Assembly (NCBI GenBank): GCA_963281255.1
Contig: OY725504.1
Coordinates: 2,108,001 to 2,172,000 of the forward strand
From: Aphrocallistes beatrix
Taxonomy: Eukaryota > Porifera > Hexactinellida > Sceptrulophora > Aphrocallistidae
Length of the DNA stretch: 64,000 nucleotides
Reading direction: 5' to 3'
The translations under genes were made by a program, and so were the position numbers. Below, piece by piece: positions 32,514 to 42,504 of the stretch; position 1 is the first letter of the stretch, and every line of letters starts with the position of its first letter. The notes beneath the pieces were generated by a model. That model saw only the letters and a list, made by a program, of their open reading frames with translations, made no database searches and had not been told where the DNA came from.

Positions 32514-33578
32514 CATAGCCTACTCTAATAATGCCTCACAGTAGACTGAAAATCATGGACTAGGGATGAAGTAATAGCCGAATGGATTAATACACGATTA
32601 GCCTGAAATCGTTAACATGCAGAATAGGCATTAAGAATGTATTACCAGCATATATAAACATGATATCAAAGTACATATATCCGTTGGAAAAATTTCGATT
32701 AGTCATCATATCATTGCGCAACAGGTCATTCTAAGGACAATTTTAGCGATTTTATAAGCTGTTTTAACCCTATTTCTAAACGGTGTTAAGGTGTGATTTT
32801 TGTGTAGAACTAAGATTAGTACGAGTTGATTTGAAAAATTCTAAATTTTTCAATGGAATGTTGTTACATTCCTGCGTTGCTATGGTAAAGCATTTTGGTC
32901 AGTTTGGGCCATTTCGTGCAAACTGTAGTAGCTAGATCTTCAAATTCGATCGTGTTTGATAGGCAATGGCCTACTTCCTATTAGGTGTTAATACAATTTG
33001 AACTTCTAAATTCAACGAGTTTTGAGTTATGGGTTGTTTTAAGAATGTGACCAAAACACTAAATTGTCTCATAACTCTATAGTCTGTGAATTTAGAAGTT
33101 TAAATTGTATTATTAACTAATAGGAAGTAGCCAATTGCCTATCAAATAAAATCAAATTTGAAGACTTAGTTCTTACAGTTTGCAGGATATGGCCCAAACT
33201 GACCAAAATGCTTTACCATAGCAACGCAGGAATGTAGCAACATTCCATTGAAAAATTCCAAATTTTTCAAATCAACTCGTACTAATCTTGGTTCTACACA
33301 AAAATCACACCTTAATATCATTTAGAAATAGGGTTAAAACAGCTTAGAAAATTGCCAAAATCGTGCTTCAAATGACCTGTTGCGCAATGATATGATGACG
33401 AATCGAAATTTTGACAACGGATATATGTTATTTGATGCCATGTTTATATATACTGGTAATACATTCTTAATGCCTATCCTACATGGTTGACGACTTTAGG
33501 CTAATCGTGTATTAATCCATTCGGCTATTACCGCATCCTTGGTTATTTTACTGTGAGGCATTATTAGAGTAGGCTATG
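32514..33578. mobile_element. LT7 long-TIR element, copy 3
   Basis: 1065-bp near-palindrome with CATAGCCTACTCTAATAATG and its complement at the ends. It has a perfect 7-bp duplication ATCAGGA (32507-32513 and 33579-33585). It separates the protease and RT parts of the Gypsy-like relic, so it inserted into that element. It is more diverged from copies 1 and 2 than they are from each other. Confidence 0.92.
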
Positions 33579-33585
33579 ATCAGGA

Positions 33586-34140
33586 CTATGTTCAGTAACC
33601 CCAATATGCTTCACTGTCTGTGCTTTAAACATTGGAGTTGACCCGCATAAAGTTGAATTTACAGGAATCCACTCCTTTCCCAGTCTTACAAGGCTTTCAT
33701 TTCAATCAAGGAAATCACGGCCCAGTAACAAAGTATGATCTCCTGATTCAAGTACTTGGATTCTCTGGTTGAGTGGCACCTGCGTTCCAATTTTTCCAGA
33801 GGAAGATCTAAAAACCAATCACTGGATTATTACACAGCCCAAATCCCTTGTTTGGCATCAGGTGCATGTGATTCTCATAGCCCAATTGCCGTAAGGTGAC
33901 AATATATCATGGTTTTGCACCGGTATCTAGTAATGCGGAACCCTCATATGCCCTCGAATATTTATCGCTACTGCTTACTCTTCAGACGAAATTTGCAAAA
34001 CCAAATCTTCCTTTCATACTTCCCTCCAGACTTTATCCACGTGTGGTGGGTTTCACTCTCGAGCATCTGAAATGGCGGTGTCCCCTTTCTCCAAAAATTT
34101 CACAGCGATCTCGGCAGGTTTGCCACCCATGTCCTATTTA
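33586..34140 (-). pseudogene. Gypsy-like zinc-knuckle and aspartic protease relic
   Basis: Minus strand: Cys/His-containing segments near 34140-34040 (a CxxC...GHRHFRCSR pattern), then GSALLDTGA near 33945-33915, the aspartic protease active-site motif, followed by a broken protease body. It lies directly between the gag and RT relics in the expected order. Confidence 0.65.
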
Positions 34141-34284
34141 GCACATGTTTAACAATACATTATATCCTGACGTTTACCACTAGAGACCCTCTACTATTAA
34201 AGGTTGGTCGCCTCACTATGAACGATTTCTCATCCTCGGATAATGATTCTCCGACGTTTATTTCGACTGTAACGCAATATACTT

Positions 34285-34854
34285 TTTATACCGTTAGTGA
34301 TCCTCTGGGTTCGACCCTTCGCCAGCCCCTATCATCTCCAATCCACTTTTCAGGAAAGGACGTCAGCACATTCACGATAAATTCGCGGGAATTTCCTTCG
34401 TTAACACCCATTTTTGCTGCAATCCAATGACGAAGTGGAGTTTTCATTTCGGAAGCAGTTTGACAAAATGTATACAAACCTGTCGTAATGAATTTTTTTA
34501 GCCTCTTCGCTTCCTTTGATAACCGTACGAGAAAGTCGCCCACTCTTTCGCCACATGGCCACTGCATATCATAGTATCTTAGAATGGCTTCGAATTCGAC
34601 TATTGCTGTGTTCAATTTATCTTGAAGCAATTTGACAGCGCTATCAAGGGTGTCTTTCTCGAGTGCTGCTGCAAAAAGCTGCGCTCTATCTATCTACTAG
34701 ACACGTGGAATGGAAGCATTCTGATAGTTGCTTTCCCGCCATCCTCAGGTATGATCAATGATGCAGCTACTGCGGTTCTGAATAAAGGCTCCCAATCTTG
34801 AATTCTCTGAACTTCCTGCAGAAGAGGCACGGTGATAGTCATCAGCGTTGGCAT
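34285..34854 (-). pseudogene. Gypsy-like gag relic
   Basis: Starts MPTLMTITVPLLQEVQRIQD at 34854 and continues with a shift near 34680 into LLQDKLNTAIVEFEAILRYY, then VGDFLVRLSKEAKRLKKFI. This is a helical capsid-type pattern like the retrotransposon gag family (xxFLxRLxxLAxxC). The position upstream of the protease supports it. At least one stop and one frameshift. Confidence 0.6.
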
Positions 34855-35649
34855 AGGCAGTATGAGAGCCTCTTATACTTTCTGGATGAACAATATTTAT
34901 GTTGTACATCCCTACTACACGCTAAGGATAATCGTACAAATGTATGTTTGATAATTGAGCTGGAACCAATACATAATAGAAATATTGTAAAATCCAAGTA
35001 TATGACTAAGAAATAATTATAGCGGCAGTGGTGCCTGACTTACTACTAACATGGGTTGTGTAGTACTAGATTGTCATTCAATTGTACTTAACTAGAACAA
35101 TAATAGCTCTAATATTTAAACAGAAAGCGACACACCGTCCCGATTTAACCATAAGAGTATTTAAAATGAAATTGCGTGAACTGCTTTATTATATCTGCGT
35201 TAAACATGTTTAACGGAGTCCACTGGCGCATGTATACACACGATCGAGTTTCAAAAGCGCGGTCTCCCTTACATATATCCTGATCATTCTCTGATCAGGA
35301 TAAACCTAGATAAGAAAGTCTGTGCTGAAATTCTTGACAAGGATCCCAACCCTAGCTTTAACAAATTGTGAAGTACTGCATGATATCCACAGCCCATGTG
35401 GCATAGTAAGGAAAAATGCTGCCGGTGGAATATTCAGCAAGCATTTTATCTGTTTACCAATAACCGGTAATGACAGCTATCCTATATCAAACGTCGAGAT
35501 ACCAGTCTTGCAGTTATTGTAAATGGGATCCAGCTGGACAATAGGTGGGTTGTTCTATACAATCCACTTTTAGTATTGAAATACAATGCTCATAAAATTG
35601 TTGAGATCTGCTCTACCATTAGTGCCGTTAAATACATTGAATAAGATTT
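34855..35649. other. intron 2, possible upstream flank of the Gypsy-like relic
   Basis: No long terminal repeat could be recognised. A CTGATCATTCTCTGATCAGG inverted motif is at 35280-35299. A short open frame at 35322-35522 has no similarity known to me. Confidence 0.35.
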
Positions 35650-35800
35650 CTATTGGTATTCCCATGGGGATTTCCAAGGGATTCCGACAGGATTCCAATG
35701 GGTATTCCCATGGGGATCACCACAGGATTCATGACAGGATCCCCATGGGATTCCCACAGGATTCCCAACAGGATTCCTATGGGAATGAGGTGGGAATGGG
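35650..35800. repeat. degenerate minisatellite, CCCATGGGGATTCC-type units
   Basis: Repeated variants of ATTCCCATGGGGAT and CCACAGGATTCC with 12-24 bp spacing. GC-richer than its surroundings. Open frames across it are a by-product of the repeat. Confidence 0.7.
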
Positions 35801-36642
35801 AACTGAAATTCCACTCTCACGGCAACCGTGTTGATAGCCCATCAACTAGACACTATATCACAAATGTTTTGCAACACATTCCATCTGTATCCTGTCATTG
35901 GGGGCGGTAATTGTCCTTATCTCATATCAGTTTTGGTACGGAAAGGTGTCACGACAGTTTGAAATGAAATTAGATTTGTAAAATTCGTTCCACTCCCCAA
36001 CACACTTTAAATATCATGGACATGTCTGGTACCACGAGTGAACAGGAGTTGGATGAACACTTTGACCTTATCAACATTCCGAATGAATGGAGTAAGAACG
36101 TAGAACTATCTATTCTGGGTGCTTAGCTCAGGTAGATGCTTTAGTGATCAACGCCACCAATGGTGAACACCCACTACCTGTGGAGACTTGACGATATCTA
36201 TGTGCATGACAGAGGATGGGTGTAGCACTTCACAGACTACACAATAGCGATCTGCTATAACATTTCGACCCATTTTACAGTATAGTTGCCCTTAAAAAAT
36301 CTCTCCAGCAACGAATTCAATATCAAAATTGTAGTTGTCACTTCTGTGATTCTACCTGGATTTCCAGTAAGTGGGGCTTTATTGAGAAGATAGCAGGCAT
36401 GCTGGCTACTCTATATTTTCCTCGGGAGCAAGGCAGCAGGTTTAAATACTGATTAAGGAATGAAATTTTTATATTTTTATTAAAGATACGACTCAAATTT
36501 AAATAAATAGTTAACTTTATATTTTTCTTTCAAAAATATGATTTCAAATATTGTTAAATAAACCCCAAACAACAATTCCTAAAGGAAAAACCCATTCTGG
36601 GCTCCAGATTTGACCACCAGACAACCAAGTATGCAATCTATG
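35801..36642. other. intron 2, unassigned, directly upstream of the integrase relic
   Basis: May contain the decayed N-terminal part of the integrase-bearing protein: a frame near 36013-36125 reads MDMSGTTSEQELDEHFDLIN and then stops. No known domain could be recognised. Confidence 0.35.
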
Positions 36643-37728
36643 TCTTAGGAATCAAATAAGTGGATCCTGGTTTATCAAGACCACCTGACTAAATACTGCG
36701 TTTTACGCTCGTTAACTTCAAAACGAGCAGCAGGAGTAGCATATCAATTAATTGATATATTTATGCTTTTTGGTGCACCACAGATACTACAGAGTGATAA
36801 CGGGTCTGAATTCACTGCACATGTCATTGATTAACTTAAATTATTATGGCTTGATCTTTTGATGGTTCATGGGAAAACAAGAAATCCACAAAGTCAAGGA
36901 TCAGTGGAAGGCCTTAATTGCGACATTAAAGACATGTTAATCGCATGGCTTGGTGATAATCATAGCAAAGACTGGCCTAATGACCTTCGTTTTGTCCAAT
37001 TTCAGAAAAACAGTAGCTATCATTCAGGCATTAAACAATCACCATATATGGCCCTGTTCGGAACTGAACTACGAATTGGACTACGTTCAAATACACTCCC
37101 CTTGGAAGTATTAAAATACATGGAATCCGAGGAACAGTTGTACGCAGCTTATCCTCCTGATGCATCCAATAATACTAATGTGCCTGTCACAAATATCTCA
37201 CAGTCAAATTCACAGGATATATTAACGGATGATCTTTCTAGAAGTGTATCGAAATCTTAGTATTCAACGTAAGCGAGCAAGAGATGGCTTGGAAGTACAG
37301 AGTAAACGTATAGTTCAACGCAGTCGACTTGAATAAGTTGCTGGTGATCCTGATGATAACATGACTATCCCGATACCCTTGGTCGATCGTGGTAAAGGTG
37401 ACCCACGCAACATTAAACATCTAGATCGAAATGAGAGAGAACTGTATCCAATAGCAGTTCGCTCGGGCATACTACTTAAAGGACGTTTCGCGAGAAATCA
37501 ATTTTATCTTGTCCACAAAAGCTTTACATCTACGAGGATATACGTCAAGATGTAGAGGTTGGACTTCGCGAGGCTGTGCACCAAGAATCGAATTGTGGTG
37601 GTCAAGGTTTTACAAAATGTAACTGTGCAGTAACTGGAAAGGGCTGCGGGACTAACAGGTGTGTTTTCCGACATATTTGCAATAGTAGGTGTCATTCAAG
37701 CCTCACTTGCAAAAATAAACAAGTATAA
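36643..37728 (+). pseudogene. KRBA2-like integrase (rve) protein relic
   Basis: Frame 1 from about 36655 reads KWILVYQDHLTKYCVLR, TSKRAAGVAYQLIDIFMLFG and QSDNGSEFTA, then after a TAA near 36833 KTRNPQSQGSVEGLNCDIKD and YHSGIKQSPYMALFG. These are the catalytic integrase motifs (Asp of QSDNGSEF, Glu of QGSVEG) of the KRAB-A domain-containing 2 / GIN-type proteins found repeatedly in invertebrates. After the TAG at 37258-37260 the frame shifts. A Cys-rich tail near 37600-37720 (TKCNCAVTGKGCGTNRC...CNSRCHSSLTCKNK) is typical of the same family. Stops and shifts make it inactive. Confidence 0.78.
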
Positions 37729-38766
37729 TCCCATTTATTTACAAATCTTCATATCTCTTGCCTCCTCCTTCATATATACTAATGTTGTGCTTCTTTTCTC
37801 TTACTTAATCCATTTATTAAAGTTGTCCTTGATTTGCTATATTTAAATTATCCCAAATTAATTCAGTCAAAATGAATAATGACTTCGGGCAATCCGTCAA
37901 ATTTAGTGCTTGAATCTTCAGTCAATTAATATTTTGTCTGAAAATTTGAGTCATTTTAACAATTGACTAAGTGAATTAGCCAATTTATGAAATGACAGAA
38001 TTTTTCAGGCAATTTATAAATTGCCTGATTTTACATAATATATATAGACATACATAGCGGGAGAATTAATTAATAAACTTAAATAATAGAAAACAGTTGC
38101 AATTCTCATGAATTAAGACGTTATGCGCGAAATAGTAAAGATTGACAAAAAAGTATAAATAACTTCGAATATTAAATGTAAAACATACTCTAGGCACAAT
38201 CAACAACATGCCGGGAAAACAAAATATGTCTACCGAGTAGAGTCCTAAGCATACCGAGCAACCTTAGAGGATTCGGGAACTATTCAGACCGAGCAACTTC
38301 GTGCAGACCAAAGAGAGCCAGCAGAACTAGCAGGTGCAGGTTCAAAACAAGCAAAAGAGGGGGGAGAAGGGAAGAAGGGGAGAGAGAGAAGCGGATCGCG
38401 CATTGGAATTCAAGAAGATGCGATTAATTCATCAGATTGGGAAATTAAGTTTGTAGCACAAACAATTTTATATTATCAGAATTAAAAGAAATATTAATAA
38501 TATTTCTCTATTTTAAAATTTATAAATTATATTTAGCACAAAGTTGTACTCCCACCACGAGTATCATCTGTATTTTTTCGTTTTGATTCAAAGTAATTCA
38601 CAAGTATATGTAATACGATATTCATATATGGTACAAATAATCATACGATTATATTATAGATAACTTACTACATCACTAACAATCATATCCTTACATGATC
38701 AATACATCAATCAAGCATCATTATTTATCCAGGGAGTTTAAATAGATAAGTTTTAAATTTGTAGTA
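37729..38766. other. intron 2, unassigned; contains a perfect 22-bp palindrome
   Basis: The palindrome starting CAGGCAATTTATAAATTGCC spans 38006-38027, within a region where AATTGAC/GTCAATT-type motifs recur (37880-38035). A purine-rich stretch, GGGGGGAGAAGGGAAGAAGG, lies at 38359-38378. No coding similarity. Confidence 0.45.
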
Positions 38767-40864
38767 CTTAGGGCGTTCAATATGTTCCAGGCCCAACTTT
38801 ATATGTCAAAAGTTAACAAAGACAAAGTATTTTCAATTCGTTTAATGAATTCGTTGCAGGATTATGCTTCGACTGGTATGTTGGTTGCTGTGTTATTAAT
38901 ATAATTACTGTGGTTAGCACACACGATTATAGACCCGGTTTACGGTCCTTATAAAAAATTTCAATTTTGCCATTGAAAAAGACTGGAAAACAATTTGTAT
39001 GGATAAAATTCCTCAAAATTTTAAATAATATCGTTGAAATGTAAAATAATCAAGAAGGCATGGAGAAGATGCAAACGGGAGGTGTTCAGTTGAATATTTT
39101 GTGATAAAAAGATGTTATACTAATTATGGTGGATTTTTCCCAATTTTTGCCACTTAAAAGTGGGACAAAAGTGTAAGTGAATTGCAAAAAAAACATGATT
39201 CCCCGCTTAAAATTAGAAGAGTTCAAAGAAGTCAATCTCTATGTTATTTGATTTGCTGGATTCAATGGAGAGATTAGTTTTAATCTGTTTGCTCAGAACT
39301 GAAATACATCAAATACATAGGGCATTCCAAAAGTTCTCGTCCCAAATCTGTATTTCAAATGAGAGTGAAGATAGGATATTTTCAATTTGTCCATTGTATT
39401 CCTTAGGGGATCAGCTTCCAATTTATATATTGGTTGATTTTAAAAGGACAATTATTGTGGTTCCTATATCAGATTTTTATGCATCGGTTTAGGGTAGTAG
39501 GTCGAAAAGTTGGAATCTTCCCATTGAAAATGGCTTAAAACCAAGGTTGAAACCGCTTCAACCAAATACTAATTTAACCGAATAATGGTCAGACCAAATA
39601 ATTTGGTTAACTGAATAATGGTCAGACCAAATAATTTGGTTAACCGAATAATGGTCCAACCGAATAATTTGGTCAACCGAATAATTTGGTCAACCGAATA
39701 ATTTGGTCAACCGAATAATTTGGCCAACCGAATAATTTGGTTAACCGAATAATTTGGTCAACCGAATAATTTGGTTAACCGAATAATTTGGTCAACCGAA
39801 TAATTTGGTTTACCAAATAATAATTTGCATGCTTTCCCAACACAATCACTATATATTCAATATATAAACATTTATACAAAAATATAATCAAGTATATGTA
39901 GGCCTATTAGATGTATTTGTGTTCGGACCACATCATGTAAGAACATGTGATTGTGTTGGGAAAGCATGCAAATTATTCGGTTGACCAAATTATTTGGTTC
40001 TCAACCGAATACCAAATAATGATAATTGGTTACGAACCAAATATCAACTATTTGCAAATAATATTTGGTTAAACCGAATAATCAACTATTCGCTTTCAAC
40101 CCTGCTTAAAACTAAATTTGGAGAATAAAAGTTGTGAAAATCGTAGAATAAGTTCATTAAAAGGTGAAATAATTAAGAACCAATGTGAAAAAGTAATCGG
40201 GAGGTGTTCAATAGTATTGCTTGTGTTGAAAAAATATCATGCCACTTTTAGTGGATTTTTTGTCAATTTTCGCCACTCAAAAAGTGGGACAAAAATGGTA
40301 GTAAACCACTTCAAAACACAATTAATCCCTCAGCCTCAAACTATAATACTTCAGAGAATTCAATCTATATTTTAGTTGATGAGTAGAATTGAATGGCGGG
40401 ATCAGTTTTAATCTAAATCTGCTCAGAACTGAAATATATCAAAGGGAACCCCAAAAATCACGTTCAAAGGCAGTGCCCTAAACCGATGCACAAAAATCTA
40501 ATATAGTAACCACACTAATTGTCCTCTTAAAATAAACCAATATACAAATTAGAAGCTGATCCCTTAAGGAATACAAAGGACAAATCGAAAATATCCTATT
40601 TTAACTCTCATTTGAGATACAGATTTGGGACGAGAACTTTTAAAATGGCCTATGTATTAAGCTAAAACTCTCCATAAGTACAAGGACCGTAAACCGGGTG
40701 TATAAATCGTGTGTGCTAACCACAATAATTATATTATCACAACAAATTAAATTGCCAGTAGAAAGATAATCCTCTAACGAATACAATAAAAGAATTTAAA
40801 ATACATTGTTTCAGTTGCCTTTCGAATTATAAAGTTGGGCCTGTAACATATTGAACGCCCTAAG
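38767..40864. mobile_element. long-TIR TA-flanked element with internal duplication
   Basis: The ends CTTAGGGCGTTCAATATGTT and its complement (40845-40864) are flanked by TA. The arms stay complementary inwards through TTTACGGTCC (near 38940) and GGACCGTAAA (near 40682). Inside lies a second inverted pair, AGGGCATTCCAAAAGTTCTC near 39318 and its partner near 40640. The block around GCTCAGAACTGAAATA is present twice in direct orientation (39291 and 40427). It looks like one foldback element nested in or duplicated from a relative. No coding sequence. Confidence 0.75.
39542..40104. mobile_element. hAT-type MITE carrying a 17-bp minisatellite
   Basis: The ends CAAGGTTGAAA and TTTCAACCCTG have an 8-bp duplication CTTAAAAC (39534-39541 and 40105-40112). 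From about 39570 to 39825 the 17-bp unit AACCGAATAATTTGGTC repeats more than ten times, with a few longer variants. A TTTGCATGCTTTCCCAACAC stretch and its inverse bracket the centre. Confidence 0.9.
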
Positions 40865-41702
40865 TAAAATACATATATAATGTTATAGACAACAGATACA
40901 TAATTGAATTTTACTCAGCAGACCTAGCATACTAATGGCACCCGCCTATCTCGTAAGTGCTATCATGAATGGTGTCATGAATGTCCCAGAGTCCGGTCAT
41001 TATTACTTAAGATTAGATCACTCTATAGTTTATGAATCCAAAAGACTGCTCCGTGGGTCAATTCTGAGGACAAACGTGTGCATTAACAAGCCTATGTGAG
41101 TACCGAACCCTCAAAAATCAATCAAAAAGTGGGAAAATACCCCATGAAAGACTGCGGGACGGATTTCAGATCGAAGCAAATCAAAGTTATAGTTCAAAAT
41201 AAAGGTAGTTATATACAGTAATGGATTTACTAAAGTAGATAATAATAGTATTTCATCAGTAGATTGAATTTCAATGGCATGGAATAATATTCTAAGTAAT
41301 GGATATATATATAACTGGGATAAAACATGTGGCCACCCTCTAATTTTTCATCAAATTTCCTGACTAATTTTAACAATTTAATTTTCCTATGTTCACCGCA
41401 ACGATCATGATCATCGGTGTTCAGGATTTGGGAGCTGAATAGAAAAACATATCATAATTTTTAGGAGATCTGGGCATCGATCAATAAATCACAGTTGATA
41501 CCGATGATCGTGGTATAAGTGTTCCCTTAATACTATTCTGTGATGCATATTATTGTACAATAAGCAAAAAGATAAATGAAATAAAAACCAAATTTTATAC
41601 GGAAAGATAACAGAAATAAAATTAAAAATTAAATATAAAATTCAAATAATAATAAAAGTTAAATTAGTGACAAATTAAAAGATGATAACTAATGAAACAT
41701 AC
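40865..41702 (-). other. intron 2 next to exon 2, no repeat recognised
   Basis: Contains a short imperfect inverted pair, GATCATGATCATCGG near 41404 and CCGATGATCGTGG near 41500. Otherwise ordinary intron sequence. Confidence 0.4.
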
Positions 41703-41872
41703 CATTGCTAGCACCATAACCGGAATAGTCGTATGAAAAAATATTGCAATTAATTCTTGATCCTAAAGCAACATAGAAACTCGCCATCTGGCCCAAATCC
41801 ACAGCATTACCATGACTGAACAGAATGGTGAATTTTGACACATCCGTTATATGCACGTACATACAGCAGATT
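41703..41872 (-). CDS. ABHD17: ABHD17 coding exon 2 (oxyanion-hole region)
   Basis: Follows an acceptor at 41873-41874 and continues Arg77 through residue 133, with one base of codon 134. It contains [12 protein letters not shown] (His97-Gly98-Asn99), the loop after the first hydrolase beta strand that helps form the oxyanion hole, and [15 protein letters not shown], the next strand and loop, which are nearly invariant in the family. The donor is GTATGT right after AATG. Phase agrees with both neighbouring exons. The exon lies between a 26.1 kb and an 18.1 kb intron. An intact mariner element sits about 630 bp upstream in intron 1, in the opposite orientation. Confidence 0.96.
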
Positions 41873-42290
41873 CTATACAAAATGAAGTCATTTAAAGTAC
41901 CATAAAGGATAGCTTAAATTTTCAAGCTATTCTAATTAACAAATATTCCTAACATATGTATTTGAAATCGTATGGGTTAGAAAAATATATATAATGTTGC
42001 ATCTTCACCAAAAGAATTCAAGCTATTAACTTAAATCTATGTTCAAGAGAGTGATTACAGCATACTGGACGGATGGATAGAAGCTGGCGATTCAATAAAA
42101 ATAGTATTAGATTTTCCTCAATCCCGCGTTTTTTAAAATCCTTCGAAAACATCAATAAGTATTTTCGAGTCTTTTGAGAATATTTGAAAGTTATCCGGTA
42201 TCAATTCACTAATTAGTAATTGAGCGTGGGTAAGCAAATGCAGAGAATTAAGCACCGTCTCAATTTCAATCGAGATAAATAATAATATAG
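41873..42290 (-). other. ABHD17 intron 1, part next to exon 2
   Basis: No feature beyond the splice acceptor at 41873-41874. Confidence 0.5.
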
Positions 42291-42504
42291 AAGCGCGCTT
42301 CGCTTGCTTGCGCTGCGCGGCTAGCGGACACTTTGTGGCCACCGGAGGCGCACTTTGGGCGCCTGTGGTCACCATTGATTAATTATATGGGAGATAACAT
42401 CTCTATAATACGTCTGTCTTATTGTTATAATTGATATCGCGCGAAAAATCACCAAATTTATCAATTTTTTAAATATTTGATGCGTAATGATGAGTTATCT
42501 TTTA

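Noticed and set aside
35586..35910. Two overlapping open frames rich in Gly/Asp/Ser
   Set aside because: They follow the CCCATGGGGATTCC minisatellite and are a product of its repetition.
36643..37728. Endogenous retrovirus integrase
   Set aside because: Motifs and the Cys-rich tail fit KRBA2/GIN-type proteins. There is no adjacent RT on the same strand and no LTR.
39570..39825. Regular 17-bp repeats resembling a CRISPR array
   Set aside because: Units are contiguous with no unique spacers, and they lie inside a hAT MITE in an animal intron.
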